A stretch of DNA of 64,000 nucleotides from Bryoerythrophyllum caledonicum (lineage: Eukaryota > Streptophyta > Bryopsida > Pottiales > Pottiaceae): contig OZ020521.1 in NCBI GenBank assembly GCA_963971425.1, forward strand, positions 9,875,519 through 9,939,518. The letters run 5' to 3'. Below, piece after piece: positions 23,186 through 34,680 of the stretch; within the stretch, counting starts at the first letter, position 1, and every line of letters starts with the position of its first letter. The notes beneath the pieces are model-generated. The model was not told the DNA's origin, searched no databases, and was given only the letters and a program-made list of their open reading frames with translations. The position numbers were made by a program, and so were the translations under genes.

Positions 23186-26100
23186 ATGGGGAAGTTGAGT
23201 GCTGTGAGTGGCGCCGGGAAGCGGGCGGTGAAGCGGCTTCTGGAGCCTCCCATCGATACACTTTCCAAGGTTATGCTCGTTGGCAGACCCAATGTCGGAA
23301 AATCAGCATTGTTCAACAGGTATAGACGCCCATGCTCCTTTGGTTAGGAGGAACAAATTTAGCATTTTAGTATGGATCCATCTTTCATTCTTCGAAGCTT
23401 CCCGTTTGATTCATTTGTGCGTATTCTTGAACCCTTAAACTCTTAAATTCCTTAAAAAACCTTGGATTGGTTTAAGGGTACGAGCTCCTTGCAGCTTTCT
23501 GTATTTTTAGTATAATTCTTTGATTGACCTGAATTCAGCTTTTATTTATGCTTCTGGTGTAAATCTTTATGGTTGTAGCATTTATGGCCATCAGATTTGT
23601 TTGTCAAGTCCATAAGATTCCCCCTTCTTTGATTTATTTTAGTACTCTTTGCTCGCTCTAATAGTTATTAGATTTATAGAAGAGTCTGGTGGTCTTATCC
23701 TTCAATTCAGGCAATGGAAGCGAAAAGGGTGATCCTTAAACTCAAGTCTAAGTAGTTATAGTCCTCTTTGAGAGTGAGAAAGAGTTTGCAGGTTTTAGAT
23801 CGATTGAGAATTTTCTAGAGCTGATATTTAGTTCTTCACTAAGATATAAGAGGGGCATGTTTTTTAAACTTCGGCTGACTTTCTATTTCATGCAAAGTAA
23901 TTGGAGATGGTATAGAAGAGTCCCTTATGACATTGCAACAGATTCAAAGATGCATGATGTGATTGAGTATTTGACTTGCACGAGGACACTGCTTGGATGA
24001 ACGATAGGTTGACAAAGAGACGGGAGGCGCTTGTGTACAACACTCCAGACAGCCATGTCACACGCGACGTGCGAGAGGGCGTTGCGAAGCTGGGTGACAT
24101 GCGGTTCCGTGTCATGGACACGGCAGGCCTGGAGACAGATGCTGCGTCAGAGACCGTCCTGGCCCGGACTGCAGGCATCACAGCAACGGCTCTCCGGGAC
24201 TGCCAAATCGCTCTCTTCCTCATCGATGGCAGGTATGTGTATATATGTATATCCATCCAGAACCACCTCCAGGTTTACCCAGCCTTAGTTTTATTGAACA
24301 TAAGTAGTAATTTACTCACATGCATGTTGTGACAATTTCGAGTTCGAACTACATGGCTTGATCTAACGGGAATAATAGTGTTCTTTACGTGCTGAAGAAG
24401 TGAAGTTTGGCTTGCAGAGCTGGGGTTCAACCGCTGGATGCCGACGTGGGGAAGTGGCTTCGCAAGCTTGCGCCGAATGTGCGAGTGAAGGTCCTTCTTA
24501 ACAAGGCTGAAGGAATGCACGATGATGCAAGCGGCTCGCTGATGGCCGCCATGGGAGAGGCTCACAGTCTGGGGTTTGGAACCCCTGTGGCCGTTTCTGC
24601 AGAGTCCGGACAGGGTCTGGCGGATTTGTATGAAGATTTACGACCGTGGGTGGAAAGAGCTCAGGAAGAGATGTTAGCCAAGCGAGCAGGTAACAGTCGT
24701 GTTCTTTTTTTATACCAATTGTCACATTGGCCACTCCCTGTTATTTTAGTGGCCATATTGGTCAATTGTTTGTTTTCTGGGATTGACCAATTTATCCATC
24801 ATCGCTGCTATCGTACTTTGGTTTTGTAACTTGAATAACTCTTTTTGTGTTCAGCTGCAAAGTTACGGGAAGAAGATTATTCTGCTGTTCACGAGACTGA
24901 ACTGGAGCTTCGTGGAGATGAACGTGCTGGAAGTGGACCTGAGAACGAGATCGGTCTCAAAACAGTGGGAGACAACTTTGAAGAGGACATGAACTCACAT
25001 GAAATTGACGAATTGGAGACCAAGTTGAATTTGAAGGACGACGAAGAGAACGAGGTCTTGTTGAGTGAAGCCGAATTGAAGAAGGTGCCAATGCAATTGG
25101 CTATAGCCGGGCGTCCAAATGTTGGCAAGTCCACGCTTCTCAACTCACTGTTGCTCGAGGAACGCGTGCTAACTGGGCCGGAGCCTGGCCTGACTCGTGA
25201 TTCCATTCGAGTGGAATTTGAGTACCAAGGCCAGAAAATATTTCTTGTAAGTCTCAGTGCAATCTCCTTACTCTTTATGATCTGTTCCCGGTTCACAATT
25301 CATCCTATGTTCTTCGTTGATAGTGGTGTTTGGCAGGTTGACACTGCAGGGTGGATGCAAAGGTCAAAGTTGGCGGAGGGGCCTGCAGCTTTGAGTGCCA
25401 TGAATGCACGCCGCAACGTTCAACGAGCTCACGTTGTTGCACTTGTTCTGGATGCTCAAGAGGTATTACTACATCAATCACTTTTCAGAAAGCATTTAAT
25501 CCTCAGTATGGCCAGGGGTCACAGAAACTCAGTTGTTAGATTGGTTCATGAGCAGAGATATAACTGCCCGTGGTTACGCATCAGGAGTTCAGTCTATCCT
25601 TGTTGTCAATCGTTTTGTTGTTGACCCTAGGCAGTGGGATCTGAATCCAGATAGCACAAACTAAGAAGAGCATGCGGCACACAGAAGCAGCTCTTGCGCA
25701 GTGGGTGGTTCAAGAAGGTAGGGGCCTTGTTGTCATCGTCAACAAAATGGATCTGCTGGCTGGAAGTGATCAAGCCCGGCTTAGATCACTTGTCATGAAA
25801 GCTGTTCCAGAAGAAATCCAGAAACTCCTACCACAGGTGCAACCCACTCCTGTTCGCTCTTGTTTGTTGCTCTTTATGATTTTAGTGATTTTATGGATAT
25901 GTGGACCTTACCCTATGTCTATTTCAGATCACTGGAGTGCCAATAGTATTCGTCTCTGCCCTGGAGGGTAAGGGCCGGTCTGCTATAATGCGTCATGTCA
26001 ATGAAAGCTACAGATTGTGGTGTGTGCGGCTGCCAACTGCCAAACTTAATCGCTGGCTGCGTAAGGTGTGTAAAAGAACGATGCCTTGTGTCGGTTAAAC

Positions 26101-26623
26101 CTCTTTCCAGGACCTCTGTAAAGTATGACAAAGAGTTTTGACAACCTTCTTCAATTTAAATAATTAACATCAGCCCTTAATAGCCCTAAATATCTAAAAT
26201 CAACTCTAAGAGGGAAATAGGTGGCTGAGATCCATGGTACAACATTATTAAGAGTGAAGAAATAGCAGTATTTATTTCAAAAGTGGGTGTACCTTTGGGT
26301 GACTTTACAAATGATTCTATTTTACCTGATCTGATCGTTTGCATTATAACCCATGAAATATCTGTTTTAAAAAAAAAATGAATGGTTTGCAGGTGATGAG
26401 CCGGCACCCGAAAGGTGGGGAAGGACATGGGGCCAAAGTGAGGTACATGACGCAAGTAAAGGCTCGACCTCCAACGTTTGTAGTGTTTGTGAGTGGGCAA
26501 GGCAAGCTTGATGATACCGAGCTTCGGTTTCTGGCCTCTGCTCTTCGAGAAGACTTCGGCCTGGTCGGCGTTCCTATTCGTGTCTTTCAAAGGTCCAGTA
26601 AAGATCAGCGCACAGTTGAATAA
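23186..26623 (+). CDS. EngA: EngA/Der-type double GTPase (ribosome assembly, organellar)
   Basis: Eight exons join in one frame to 567 codons plus stop, every junction GT-AG: 23186-23319, 24008-24232, 24418-24689, 24855-25246, 25337-25462, 25651-25836, 25928-26065 and 26393-26623. First G domain: GRPNVGKSALFN, then HVTRD, DTAG, NKAE (variant of NKxD) and SAE. A charged linker precedes the second G domain: GRPNVGKSTLLN, GLTRDSI, DTAGW, NKMD, SALEG. A C-terminal KH-like domain ends with PPTFVVFVSG and a basic tail. Bacterial Der (about 490 residues) assists 50S ribosome maturation; plant nuclear copies act in chloroplasts or mitochondria. The N-terminus is unsettled. ATG 23186 is a conservative start, but the frame is open upstream to 22925. 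An ATG at 22822 (MSQVWRAARAASLQ, like a targeting peptide) next to a GTTAGT donor could be a first exon, though I found no convincing acceptor that keeps frame. Confidence 0.9.
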
Positions 26624-26805
26624 TGAATACTCACGAGTGCACAGAATCATGTTTTCCGATGAAGATCTAGTAAGTTCTACCTCTGATCTCTGTTATGTTC
26701 AAATAATCCTGGATACTGATTTCTGAAGATAAGCTTTTTCATACTCATTCCATATGGGAAAATTTTAGTAAAATGAGCATGAGACTCTCCTTTCGACAAG
26801 AAAGA

Positions 26806-28003
26806 TTAGAATGAATTGGATTGTTTGGATCGTGCTGTGAGGTTCCTTGTCACGATCCACTTGTGTGTCAATCCGCCCACCACAAACATCACCTTGTGCT
26901 GGGAATCAGTGACTTGTTTCAACTGAGTGTCGATCAATACGAGGATGTTCTCAATCGCAGGGTCGAAAATGGACTGCAATTCCTGTTGCGTCAACTCGAT
27001 TGTCGAGTAAGACGATCGGCGCGGGTACCCCGTTCCGCCTTGTACGCCTCCAACTTTGCAAGGAGGAGCTGGTTATGGAGGGTGATGTTCATCGTGTCTG
27101 TGCCATGGCCGAAGCCACACTTGATAACTTCCCATTCCTTGAGCAAGCGCCATCGATAGCGGTCTTCCTGAATCAGAAACACCCCTAGGTATCCTATTCT
27201 CTTCGACAAGAACTTCATGAAGGACTCGTCAACAGATGTCACTCCGTATGGGCCGATCGAAGGTGCCGTCACCTCTTCACCTTGAAGTTGCTTCCTGTCT
27301 GGATCACCTCTTGCACCACAACGTCCACCGTCTTGCCTCCGGCGTCCACCACCATAACCTTCTCCCTCGCATACAAGTTGGGCACAGTACCCAAGGTGTT
27401 GTCCGACATTAAAAGGTGGTGGCAGTGGAATGATGCGGCTTTTGGCTCCGCCAAAAGCATGATCGACGTCGTGGCTCCGTCACTGGACACAAGTCCTGCG
27501 CTCAGCATGCACGTCCGTATGTGCTGCTTTGCATTTTCATCCCAGACCAATGGAATGGACACGCACCATGGCACTGAGTCCCGGTCGAAACTCGGAACCT
27601 TTTTCTCTCAAGTCTCAATGGCTCTCAAGGCGAGCTCACCGATGAACTTCAAGTACTCCGTGATAATCCTCTTCACCGACAGGAGTTTTCGTCCTGCCCA
27701 CGATATGATCAGACCATTCAAGAACTTCATTAGGGAGGCCTTGCTCTTGAGCCCCGTGAGGTACAGTCCCTCCACAATTGCGAAGCCTGTGACAAGCCGC
27801 AAGGGTAGAATGTGGCCGCCAGAGTCTTTACAGCATGGTTTCTCCGGCCCGGCTACTTTCTCTCGTCTGATACAAGTACTTCCACGTGGTGTCCACTGGC
27901 CATAGTAGTATGGGTAGTCCTTGTTGACACACATCTGATCCACGTTTGACACTTTGGAGTCGGCAAAACCAGAATAAGTGCTGCCGATGCTACCAGTCAT
28001 TCA
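26806..28003 (-). pseudogene. HSPA12-like (Hsp70 superfamily) pseudogene
   Basis: Minus-strand translation follows the actin-like ATPase of HSPA12-type Hsp70 proteins: an N-terminal GSTYSGFA phosphate loop (near 27970), IPLVWDENAK, VVDAGGKTVD (phosphate 2, near 27340), a TAPSIGPYGVTSVDESF segment, and FVVGGLTHKWIV near the end (adenosine motif). It is broken by an in-frame TGA at 27608-27610, a frameshift near 27272, and another near 26994. The last ~150 residues of the family are missing. No introns are seen, so it may be a retrocopy. It lies tail-to-tail with EngA/Der. Confidence 0.8.
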
Positions 28004-28340
28004 ACATGTCGGCCTCTTCTCTTGAAAACAATTGGAGTACTAGATGAGTTGTTAGCTGCTCGCTCGGGTATTTTTACTGATAGCGCAGGCTTGACTTCTC
28101 CTGAAGCAACTGCACAGAGAGAAGTCATTAGAGAAATATCAATACTTCAACGGGTGTATGAATGCATCATCAGGATTGAAATGCACACATGAAGAAATGT
28201 GATATCATTTGGTCATTGAGTACCACTTGACTGACTATGGTAATCTAGAGGAGCATTTAGCCTACATGCATAAATGACCCAGTCTACAAATCATCAGCTG
28301 CTACAAAAAAAAAAAAAAAAAGAGATAGACTTACACAACA
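28004..28340. other. spacer, nothing recognised
   Basis: No conserved ORF. It contains a poly-A run at about 28304-28320. Confidence 0.4.
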
Positions 28341-28573
28341 TTAAGCCTTAACGTCACAAGATGCCACTAATGGCCATAGTATTCTACATGTATAGTGTTG
28401 TATTTAAACATGATAAGGTTGAGATATTGAAATGACCTCCAAATGAAAGATGTTGGGTGAAGAATCTAAAATCCAAAGGTGTAAGTCTAGCTAAAATTTA
28501 ATACATTTCATGTATTCTACATAGTAAAATATGTGCCTAAACAAACAATTCCGGACTGATGTTTAAGGGTTAA
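28341..28573. mobile_element. TTAA-bounded element, 233 bp
   Basis: Starts TTAAGCCTTAACG; the reverse complement of its right end reads TTAACCCTTAAAC. The interior (CATGATAAGGTTGAG, GAAATGACCTCCAAATGAAA, AATCCAAAGGT) is shared with 56800-57190, so both are copies of one repeat. The piggyBac-like label is tentative because the ends are only partly alike. Confidence 0.5.
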
Positions 28574-29569
28574 AAGCATGCATTTGAAGTGCCGCAATTC
28601 TGCACAAATATTGCAAAAGTCAAAACGTTTCACTTTTGAGAGTGCATTTTGCTCAAAACACACATTAGGATGACAAACGTAACCTCTTTGTATGTAAACT
28701 TACAAAGAGTGACATACACACTTATAACATGTACAATCCGGTGCTAAGTGGATTATATATATTACATAACCATTTGTAACATACAATATATAGTATGTAA
28801 CATACAGTATATAGTATGTACATATTAAACTATATATATACAAATTTACATATATAGTTTAATTTTTGGAGGAACATATCCTAGGACATATTTGGGACAG
28901 TTGTTTGATCACCACTGAGTTTGTCATATTTGTCACGGACAAGTACTGAAGGGAGTTGTTGGCAAGTGAGGTTGAGGGCAGTTTTTACTGCTCAGGAAAT
29001 CTCTATAATCAATCCCTACAGGACATTGGCTAAACAATCACAACTTATCCAAATTTGAATTGAACTTCCCACACTACCAACTAGCTACAGCTTGTGCTAG
29101 AGCAAGGGATGACCCCATTTCTTCGACCGGTCTCGGCCAAGGTCCCTCGACCTCACAAAGAGTATATCACTCTCAGCGCTTCTCGTCAATACCGTACTCG
29201 GGCGAAACTGTCCTCTCACCCTCGAGAGATAAAAGAGATTGATCTCCAGTTTGACACCGTACTGTTCTTTGATGATCGATCACTCTTGAAACACGAAGCA
29301 GACAAACTAAAACAAACTGATGTAAACATTTTGCAACAAGATACCAGCAGTTCAGAGTCAAAGTGCAAGATAGCCTCAAAGAATAATCTCAAATTTCAAG
29401 CTCATGCAGAGATCGGCCGGAGACTGTACACATAGCAAAACAAATGTACAATTATATTTACCTCCATGTCAAATACATTACAGAAAAATTGAAACCCTAA
29501 ATGCAAGAACACAGGGTGCTACCCGACTTCCACTGTATGTACAACTAAAAATCTCCATTCCCCATACTT

Positions 29570-29953
29570 TTAGATCACATGGGTGGTGTGCCTGCGCCTG
29601 CCAACGCCACCCAAGTTGTTCTTGATGCGGCGCAGGTAGAAAAGTGGGTTGATGTAGTTCACCCTGGCCCTGGTGCGGGCCCTCTGGTGCGCCACCGGGT
29701 GCGCCGCCCGGTTCTTCTGCCACCGCAGCCGCGCCAACGGGTTGTACCTGCACCACGTCAATCACCCCACATGACTTCAACATCACACCATCATCATGTC
29801 TGTTTCACAAACATCTATGGACGTGAAACTATGCATTGAGCTGCCGTGAAGCAGAGGCGGGCCCCCTCCTCACCTCTGCATGCGCCACCGCATGTTCCCT
29901 CGGGGGTGTGTGGCGGCGGCCACCTGAGCATCAGCGTGTCGCAAGGCGTCCAT
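29570..29953 (-). CDS. small two-exon basic protein of unknown function, copy 1
   Basis: Found by comparing three copies in the window. Exon 1 is 29953-29874 (ATG in a good context, 80 nt) with donor AG|GTGAGG. Exon 2 is 29747-29570 with acceptor GTGCAG. Joined length is 258 nt, 85 residues. The protein starts MDALRHADA, has ATHPRGNMRWRMQRYNPL across the junction, and a basic middle and tail with NYINPLFYLRRIKNNL, ending RRRHTTHVI. Exon length, splice sites and frame are the same in copy 2 (32050-32443), and most differences between copies in exon 1 keep or conserve the residue. Arginine content suggests nucleic-acid binding or an organellar role, but no known family was recognised. The DNA upstream to about 30600 is also shared with copy 3. 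Confidence 0.6.
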
Positions 29954-30664
29954 CACTCAAGCGCCCGAAATGCGCACTCACGAGATTCAACTTACTAAAG
30001 CTACCTCAATGTAAGCTACCACAATGCAAGCTGCCGGGGAGTAGAAGCTGCGCTGTTTGGAGATGGGATCGGAGAAGAGTCTGGTGCAAGATCGGGGTGT
30101 GGAAGTGATGATCGTTGGACTGCTGATGAAGAGCTCACTGGGAGCCTGCTTATGAGTTTCTGTTGGAGGTGGACTTTGCACACAGGTGTCAAGCACAGGA
30201 GGCATCGAGAGCTGCCATCACTGACACGTAGGTTGTGGCAAACCGGCCATTGTATGCCACGTTGCCGTGGGAGACCAGGTTGGGAAGTGGAATTATTAGA
30301 TTGATGCTCGTGAAGTGCACTGAGTGAAGAGAGATTCCCTCTGACGACGACGCCGACACCAGCTCACTAGATTCATTAGAATGAACCGCCTATAGTTTGA
30401 CACATGTTCAGCGTTGTGAGGTGCAAGTCTGGCGAGTGCGACGAGATTATCATCAACCAAAATCTGATTCCAAACTTCTGGCCAGAGACGTTGGACCACA
30501 GTACAGCTGAGATTCGAGCATTCCGGAAGTTCAGTTTTATTCATGAAGGATGAGTTTCGGTACACTAGAGATGGTCATTAGTGTAACCAGACTGATTGTG
30601 TTGAAAATGCTCTAACTTTCCCCTTGTGAAGAATTGTTTTACTGAGAGCACATGTCTATACTAC

Positions 30665-30887
30665 TTAACCCCTAAAGGACCAAAGTCTCCTTCGGGGGGA
30701 TTCCTTGATTTTTGGGCAGGTTCCTAAAATTCGAAAAAAAATCAATTTTCTCTGAAATTTGTAAGCTAGATTGCCTTTGATAAGAGCTTTGTGGACATGT
30801 TTTTATTTTATTTTTTGGATTTGTGGTTTGAAAGTTAGTTTCACTTATAGCTTTTGAGGGAAATTGTCAAGGAACTTTAGGGGTTAA
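30665..30887. mobile_element. TTAA-bounded element, 223 bp
   Basis: Left end TTAACCCCTAAAGGACC; the reverse complement of the right end reads TTAACCCCTAAAGTTCC. It shares its terminal design with the 815-bp element at 17134, including the CCTTCGGGGGG block after the left end. No coding capacity. Confidence 0.7.
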
Positions 30888-31298
30888 AGAGGGGGACCAT
30901 CATAAACATAGTTGGTGAAAATATTCATAAGAAGTAAAACTTTTAGCATTTACAAGCAATAGGCAAGAACGATGCTCGTGCATACGTTGACTAACTTGAT
31001 TTGAGAATTTTGGCATGTGCTACAACTCACGTCAAGTTGCTACGAAGTGCTTGAAATTGGCGTCACTATATGTTTGGCGTGACGAAATTTGTTAGTGGTG
31101 GGGACCCAATGAATGTCTTGCCGTTGATGTGCCTATTGGCATGTCCGGTGCATGTGCTCTAATGAGAGTATGAACGGAGGAAAAACTATTCGTAGCTAAT
31201 TGGCGATAGTCGAACAAAAAAATCTAATCAACCAGTTAAAGATTATATGATTTGCTAAAATTAAAATAGGAACAATACTACCTAGGTCTTGCATAGGT
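30888..31298. other. spacer, nothing recognised
   Basis: No ORF above 60 codons and no repeat identified. Confidence 0.4.
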
Positions 31299-31425
31299 TT
31301 AACCCTTTAGGACCAAGCTATAGCTATGGTAGATGGTTGAATCTGCAAAAGGAAGAGATTTTGAAGAACATCATCTAGTACACTTGTAGACTTTCCATTA
31401 GCCATGGCCAGCCTTCAAGAGTTAA
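31299..31425. mobile_element. TTAA-bounded element, 127 bp
   Basis: Left end TTAACCCTTTAGGACC, followed by CTATAGCTATGG. The reverse complement of the right end reads TTAACTCTTGAAGGCT, then CCATGGCTAATGG. A short member of the same terminal type. Confidence 0.55.
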
Positions 31426-32049
31426 ATTCCAAGTTAGAATCTTCAGCATGTCATCATTGAAATTCCGCAAGAAATTTCATACTACACGGGAATGGGCACC
31501 ATCGGCCTTGGAAAAAGTTCATAGGTGAGGTTTGTATAATGGCCGGATGAATGATAAACGGTGTGACAGGTTAATCGAACAAAGTACAGTCTACCGAACA
31601 GTTATATTGAGAAAACCCTGTTCCCTGCAATGAGGAAAATATTTGCGTATCGTAAATCCAATTCAGACTGCGAAAATTGCAATTATGTTGGAAGCGACTC
31701 GTAACCATTCATCTTAAATCATAACCATGGTGCTCATCTCTGCAGAATCACCTCATCAAAACCTGCCCACGACTGCCTTCATCGCTACGTCGTATCCGCA
31801 GAGGGACATCGTACACCTCATCATAAACCCATCCATACATTCAAACCATTGCTAAGAACCCACAAGAAAGACCATGTACAAAATAAAAGAATACAGTGGT
31901 ATCTTTATTTACAGCAGAATCAAACCCCTGGAAGGGTGTACTACAAAATCTGACACTCGCACCAAAACCCGCCCTTAAAACTCTGTACAATGAACCACCT
32001 CCAATCAAGGTGAAAAATCACATTCTGTGTACTCTCGCAAATAAACTCC

Positions 32050-32443
32050 TCAGATCACATGAGTGGTGTGCCTGCGCCTGCCCATGCCAACCAAGTTGTT
32101 CTTGATGCGGCGCAGGTAGAAAAGGGGGTTGATGTAGTTCACCCTCGCCCTGGTGCGGGCCCTCTGGTGCGCCACCGGGTGCGCCACCCGGTTCTTCTGC
32201 CACCGCAGCCGCGCCAACGGGTTGTACCTGCATCACCAAAACCAGGCCAGGCTCAACACTCAACAACATGACCTGCATTTCAGCAACACCTCTACTTCAA
32301 CTTGCAAAAATACCCGGCTCTACACATGAAGTGCAAGCAATGCAGGATGCGGTGAAGCCTCACCTCTGCATACGCCAGCGCATGTTCCCTCGAGGGTGAG
32401 TGGCGGCACCCACACGAGCGTCAGCATGCCTCACCGCGTCCAT
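32050..32443 (-). CDS. small two-exon basic protein of unknown function, copy 2
   Basis: Exon 1 is 32443-32364 (80 nt, GCCATGGAC start context) with donor AG|GTGAGG. Exon 2 is 32227-32050 with acceptor GATGCAG. The product is 85 residues, starting MDAVRHADARVGAATHPRG and ending RRRHTTHVI, the same length as copy 1. Intron length differs (136 nt here, 126 nt in copy 1) and intron sequence is not conserved, while both exons are. That contrast is the main evidence that this is a gene. It lies 2.1 kb from copy 1 in the same orientation. Confidence 0.65.
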
Positions 32444-32888
32444 GGCTATCAATCTGGATCCCAAAACTCACAGCTAATTCGTCTCCTTCACTCGATGAAG
32501 CCTTGGAAATCCGCAAAGGAGAAATCACAGAGCTTGATATCACTGAGAAATCTGAAGAACTATGCAGACAAGAAAGAGTACTGATCGATTGTGAAGTGCG
32601 GTCAAGATGAACACTCTGCCAACACGCATGGAGATATAAGCAATGAGATGCACTCGCAAAACCGTCACCGTACCTAAAAGCACCATCATCTAAGAGAGGT
32701 GTATAGTTGGGATGTAGATCTATGATACCAGTACATGAGGTCCTTTCTGGATCCGGTATCAGATTTGAATGGGTTCTAGTATTGGGAGGATGGCGGTGGC
32801 ATCGACAGGTGTCGTGCTCTATAATCACCGCCAGCACTTTAGAGTGCCAGGTCACACTATCTTAAGAATCATTGAGAACAGAAATGGA

Positions 32889-33165
32889 GGCCAGGGAGAA
32901 TTGACCCCTCGCTCGTCCTTACCCGTGGGGGCCACGAGGTGGTGGGCCAAACCTGGCCCCTATTTTGTTTTTGGATGGGGCCCTGTTTATAGAAAGATAA
33001 GGTCTACTTCCGTAAACAAAGACCGTAGGCCCCAAATTTGTTCAAAATTTTCTTTAAAAAGCCTTTGGACCCCCCTGAATTAGAGGGCCAGAAAAATGAC
33101 CCCATGCAATTAAGATATGGCCCACCTCGGATAAGGACGAGCAAGGGGGTCAATTCTCCTTGGCC
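32889..33165. mobile_element. Mutator-type MITE, 277 bp, 9-bp target duplication
   Basis: Terminal inverted repeats of about 45 bp: GGCCAGGGAGAATTGACCCC on the left; the reverse complement of the right end reads GGCCAAGGAGAATTGACCCC, and similarity continues through GCTCGTCCTTA. It is flanked by perfect direct repeats AGAAATGGA at 32880-32888 and 33166-33174. A 9-bp target duplication is the mark of Mutator-like elements. No coding capacity. A fragment with a similar end (CCCAGGGTGAACTGACCCC) lies at about 62619. Confidence 0.85.
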
Positions 33166-33238
33166 AGAAATGGATGGATCTTTCAAAATATCGCTGACCT
33201 CACCACCCTCCCTCAAATTGGAGGCATGTTGTACATAG

Positions 33239-33543
33239 TTAACCCTTTGAGGCTGATGAGGTATTTTGGCCAGAGAGATTCTACGATTTTTCTAGATCAT
33301 GCAGAATGACATCTACGCAGTAGATACATTTCAGCACAAAAATCTACTATTTCTCTTCATGGAAGTCACTATAAGTTGTTGATGCTCACACTGATTGTCG
33401 TGGTGATGGTCTCAATAGATGTCTATCTTCCTTCACCTGTAAGTCATGGTGTTTTTTTTTCTTTGAGGTAGCTTGTAGCTCTTGCTACAAAGGTTCTTGT
33501 GCCAAAACCAGCCATTTATGGTCGTTTGGCCTTACAAGGTTAA
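33239..33543. mobile_element. TTAA-bounded element, ~305 bp (family 2)
   Basis: Left end TTAACCCTTTGAGGCTGATG; the right end reads GGCCTTACAAGGTTAA. The interior (CATCTACGCA, TGGTCTCAATAGATG, CTTGTGCCAAAAC) matches the element at 56491-56784 throughout, so these are two copies of one MITE. The right TTAA (33540-33543) is also the left TTAA of the next element. Confidence 0.75.
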
Positions 33544-33738
33544 CCCCTAGAAGACCAAGGCATTTTAGAAGAATCTCTACTCCAAGATGTACTTACTAAA
33601 AATGTTACCATAAGATCTTCTATTAAAATTATATGCGATGATGTGGATTAAAAAAATAAATTTTGACCGTTCAGATTGATGGAAGTCAAAGTGAAAACAT
33701 TTGTCTCCCAAACAGGCACTTGGTCTTTTAGGGATTAA
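33540..33738. mobile_element. TTAA-bounded element, 199 bp
   Basis: Left end TTAACCCCTAGAAGACC; the reverse complement of the right end reads TTAATCCCTAAAAGACC. It shares TTAA boundaries with the elements on both sides. Confidence 0.75.
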
Positions 33739-34680
33739 CCCCTAAATGAAAAAAGTCCGAAGGTGGGCTTTTGCAAATCTTGGGCACGTTCTCATGGTTG
33801 CAATTTATATTTGAAATTCTTGAAGTTCTATACAGAGATGCAAGAAGACAAAAGGTACTTGGAAGTTGGGAGTATAATTTTTATTCTCATCAAACTTATA
33901 GAAAAGAAGTTATGCCATCTTATAGGAAAAAGTGTCGAGTGCGGGCACGTCCGGCATTTCCAAAAACTTTTGCTAGGACACTCTAGTAAATTTGAGATTT
34001 TCAGCACAAGCAGTTCATAATATTTCCTTTCATATTATCAAAAAAAATCTTGTCTTTAGTGGAAAAAATGCACTTTATCCCAAGTCAAAAAATTTCACAC
34101 ATTGTTAGGCAAGGAACCAAAGAAACTTCTTCTTTACCACACAAAACTTTGCTATCTTCATATTTTTCACTTTATGTTTTTTCTATTACAAGATGTGTTG
34201 TAAACCTTCTTAGTGACCGTTTGGATTATCCTTCTAAAACATATTTTGTTCCCAAAAAATAAAACGTAAATTGGTAGTTATTGAACCTGTACTACTTGCA
34301 CAATTTTTTTGAATATGTTACACCCCATCTCTTCCTCTAAAAATTGAAATACAAGGTGTTTATATCATGATCAACATGATGATATAAACTTTAGACCTTG
34401 TGTAGTATAAAAATTTGATACCAAGTGAAGTCAAAGCCTGCTGATCCGCACAATCCAAGGATGAAAATGAACCCTTTTTCTACTTCAAACACTGTAATCT
34501 TCCGATCCGTGCGGTCAAAGTCGTTGAAATTTTACGAGTATGTTATTTATTGAGTTTTTAATGAGATCCTACGGTTTAAACTAGAAATACGTTTTTTTGT
34601 TTCCTTCCTCACTCATTGCACAAGAATTAACAATTTTGAAGTGTTTTGGGTGTGAAATTGTCACGGAAATTTGGGGTTAA
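33735..34680. mobile_element. TTAA-bounded element, 946 bp
   Basis: Left end TTAACCCCTAAATG; the reverse complement of the right end reads TTAACCCCAAATTTCC. Near 34504-34576 it holds the ATCCGTGCGGTCAAA...GATCCTACGGTT block shared with 17134-17948. The ORFs inside (60-85 codons) are not conserved. It abuts the previous element at a shared TTAA. Confidence 0.65.

Noticed and set aside
29478-29786. Alternative-frame ORF over exon 2 of the small gene (Ala/Gly/Pro-rich, also seen at 32018 and 58438)
   Set aside because: The other frame preserves the splice junction, length and stop in copies 1 and 2; the A/G/P-rich frame is a shadow.
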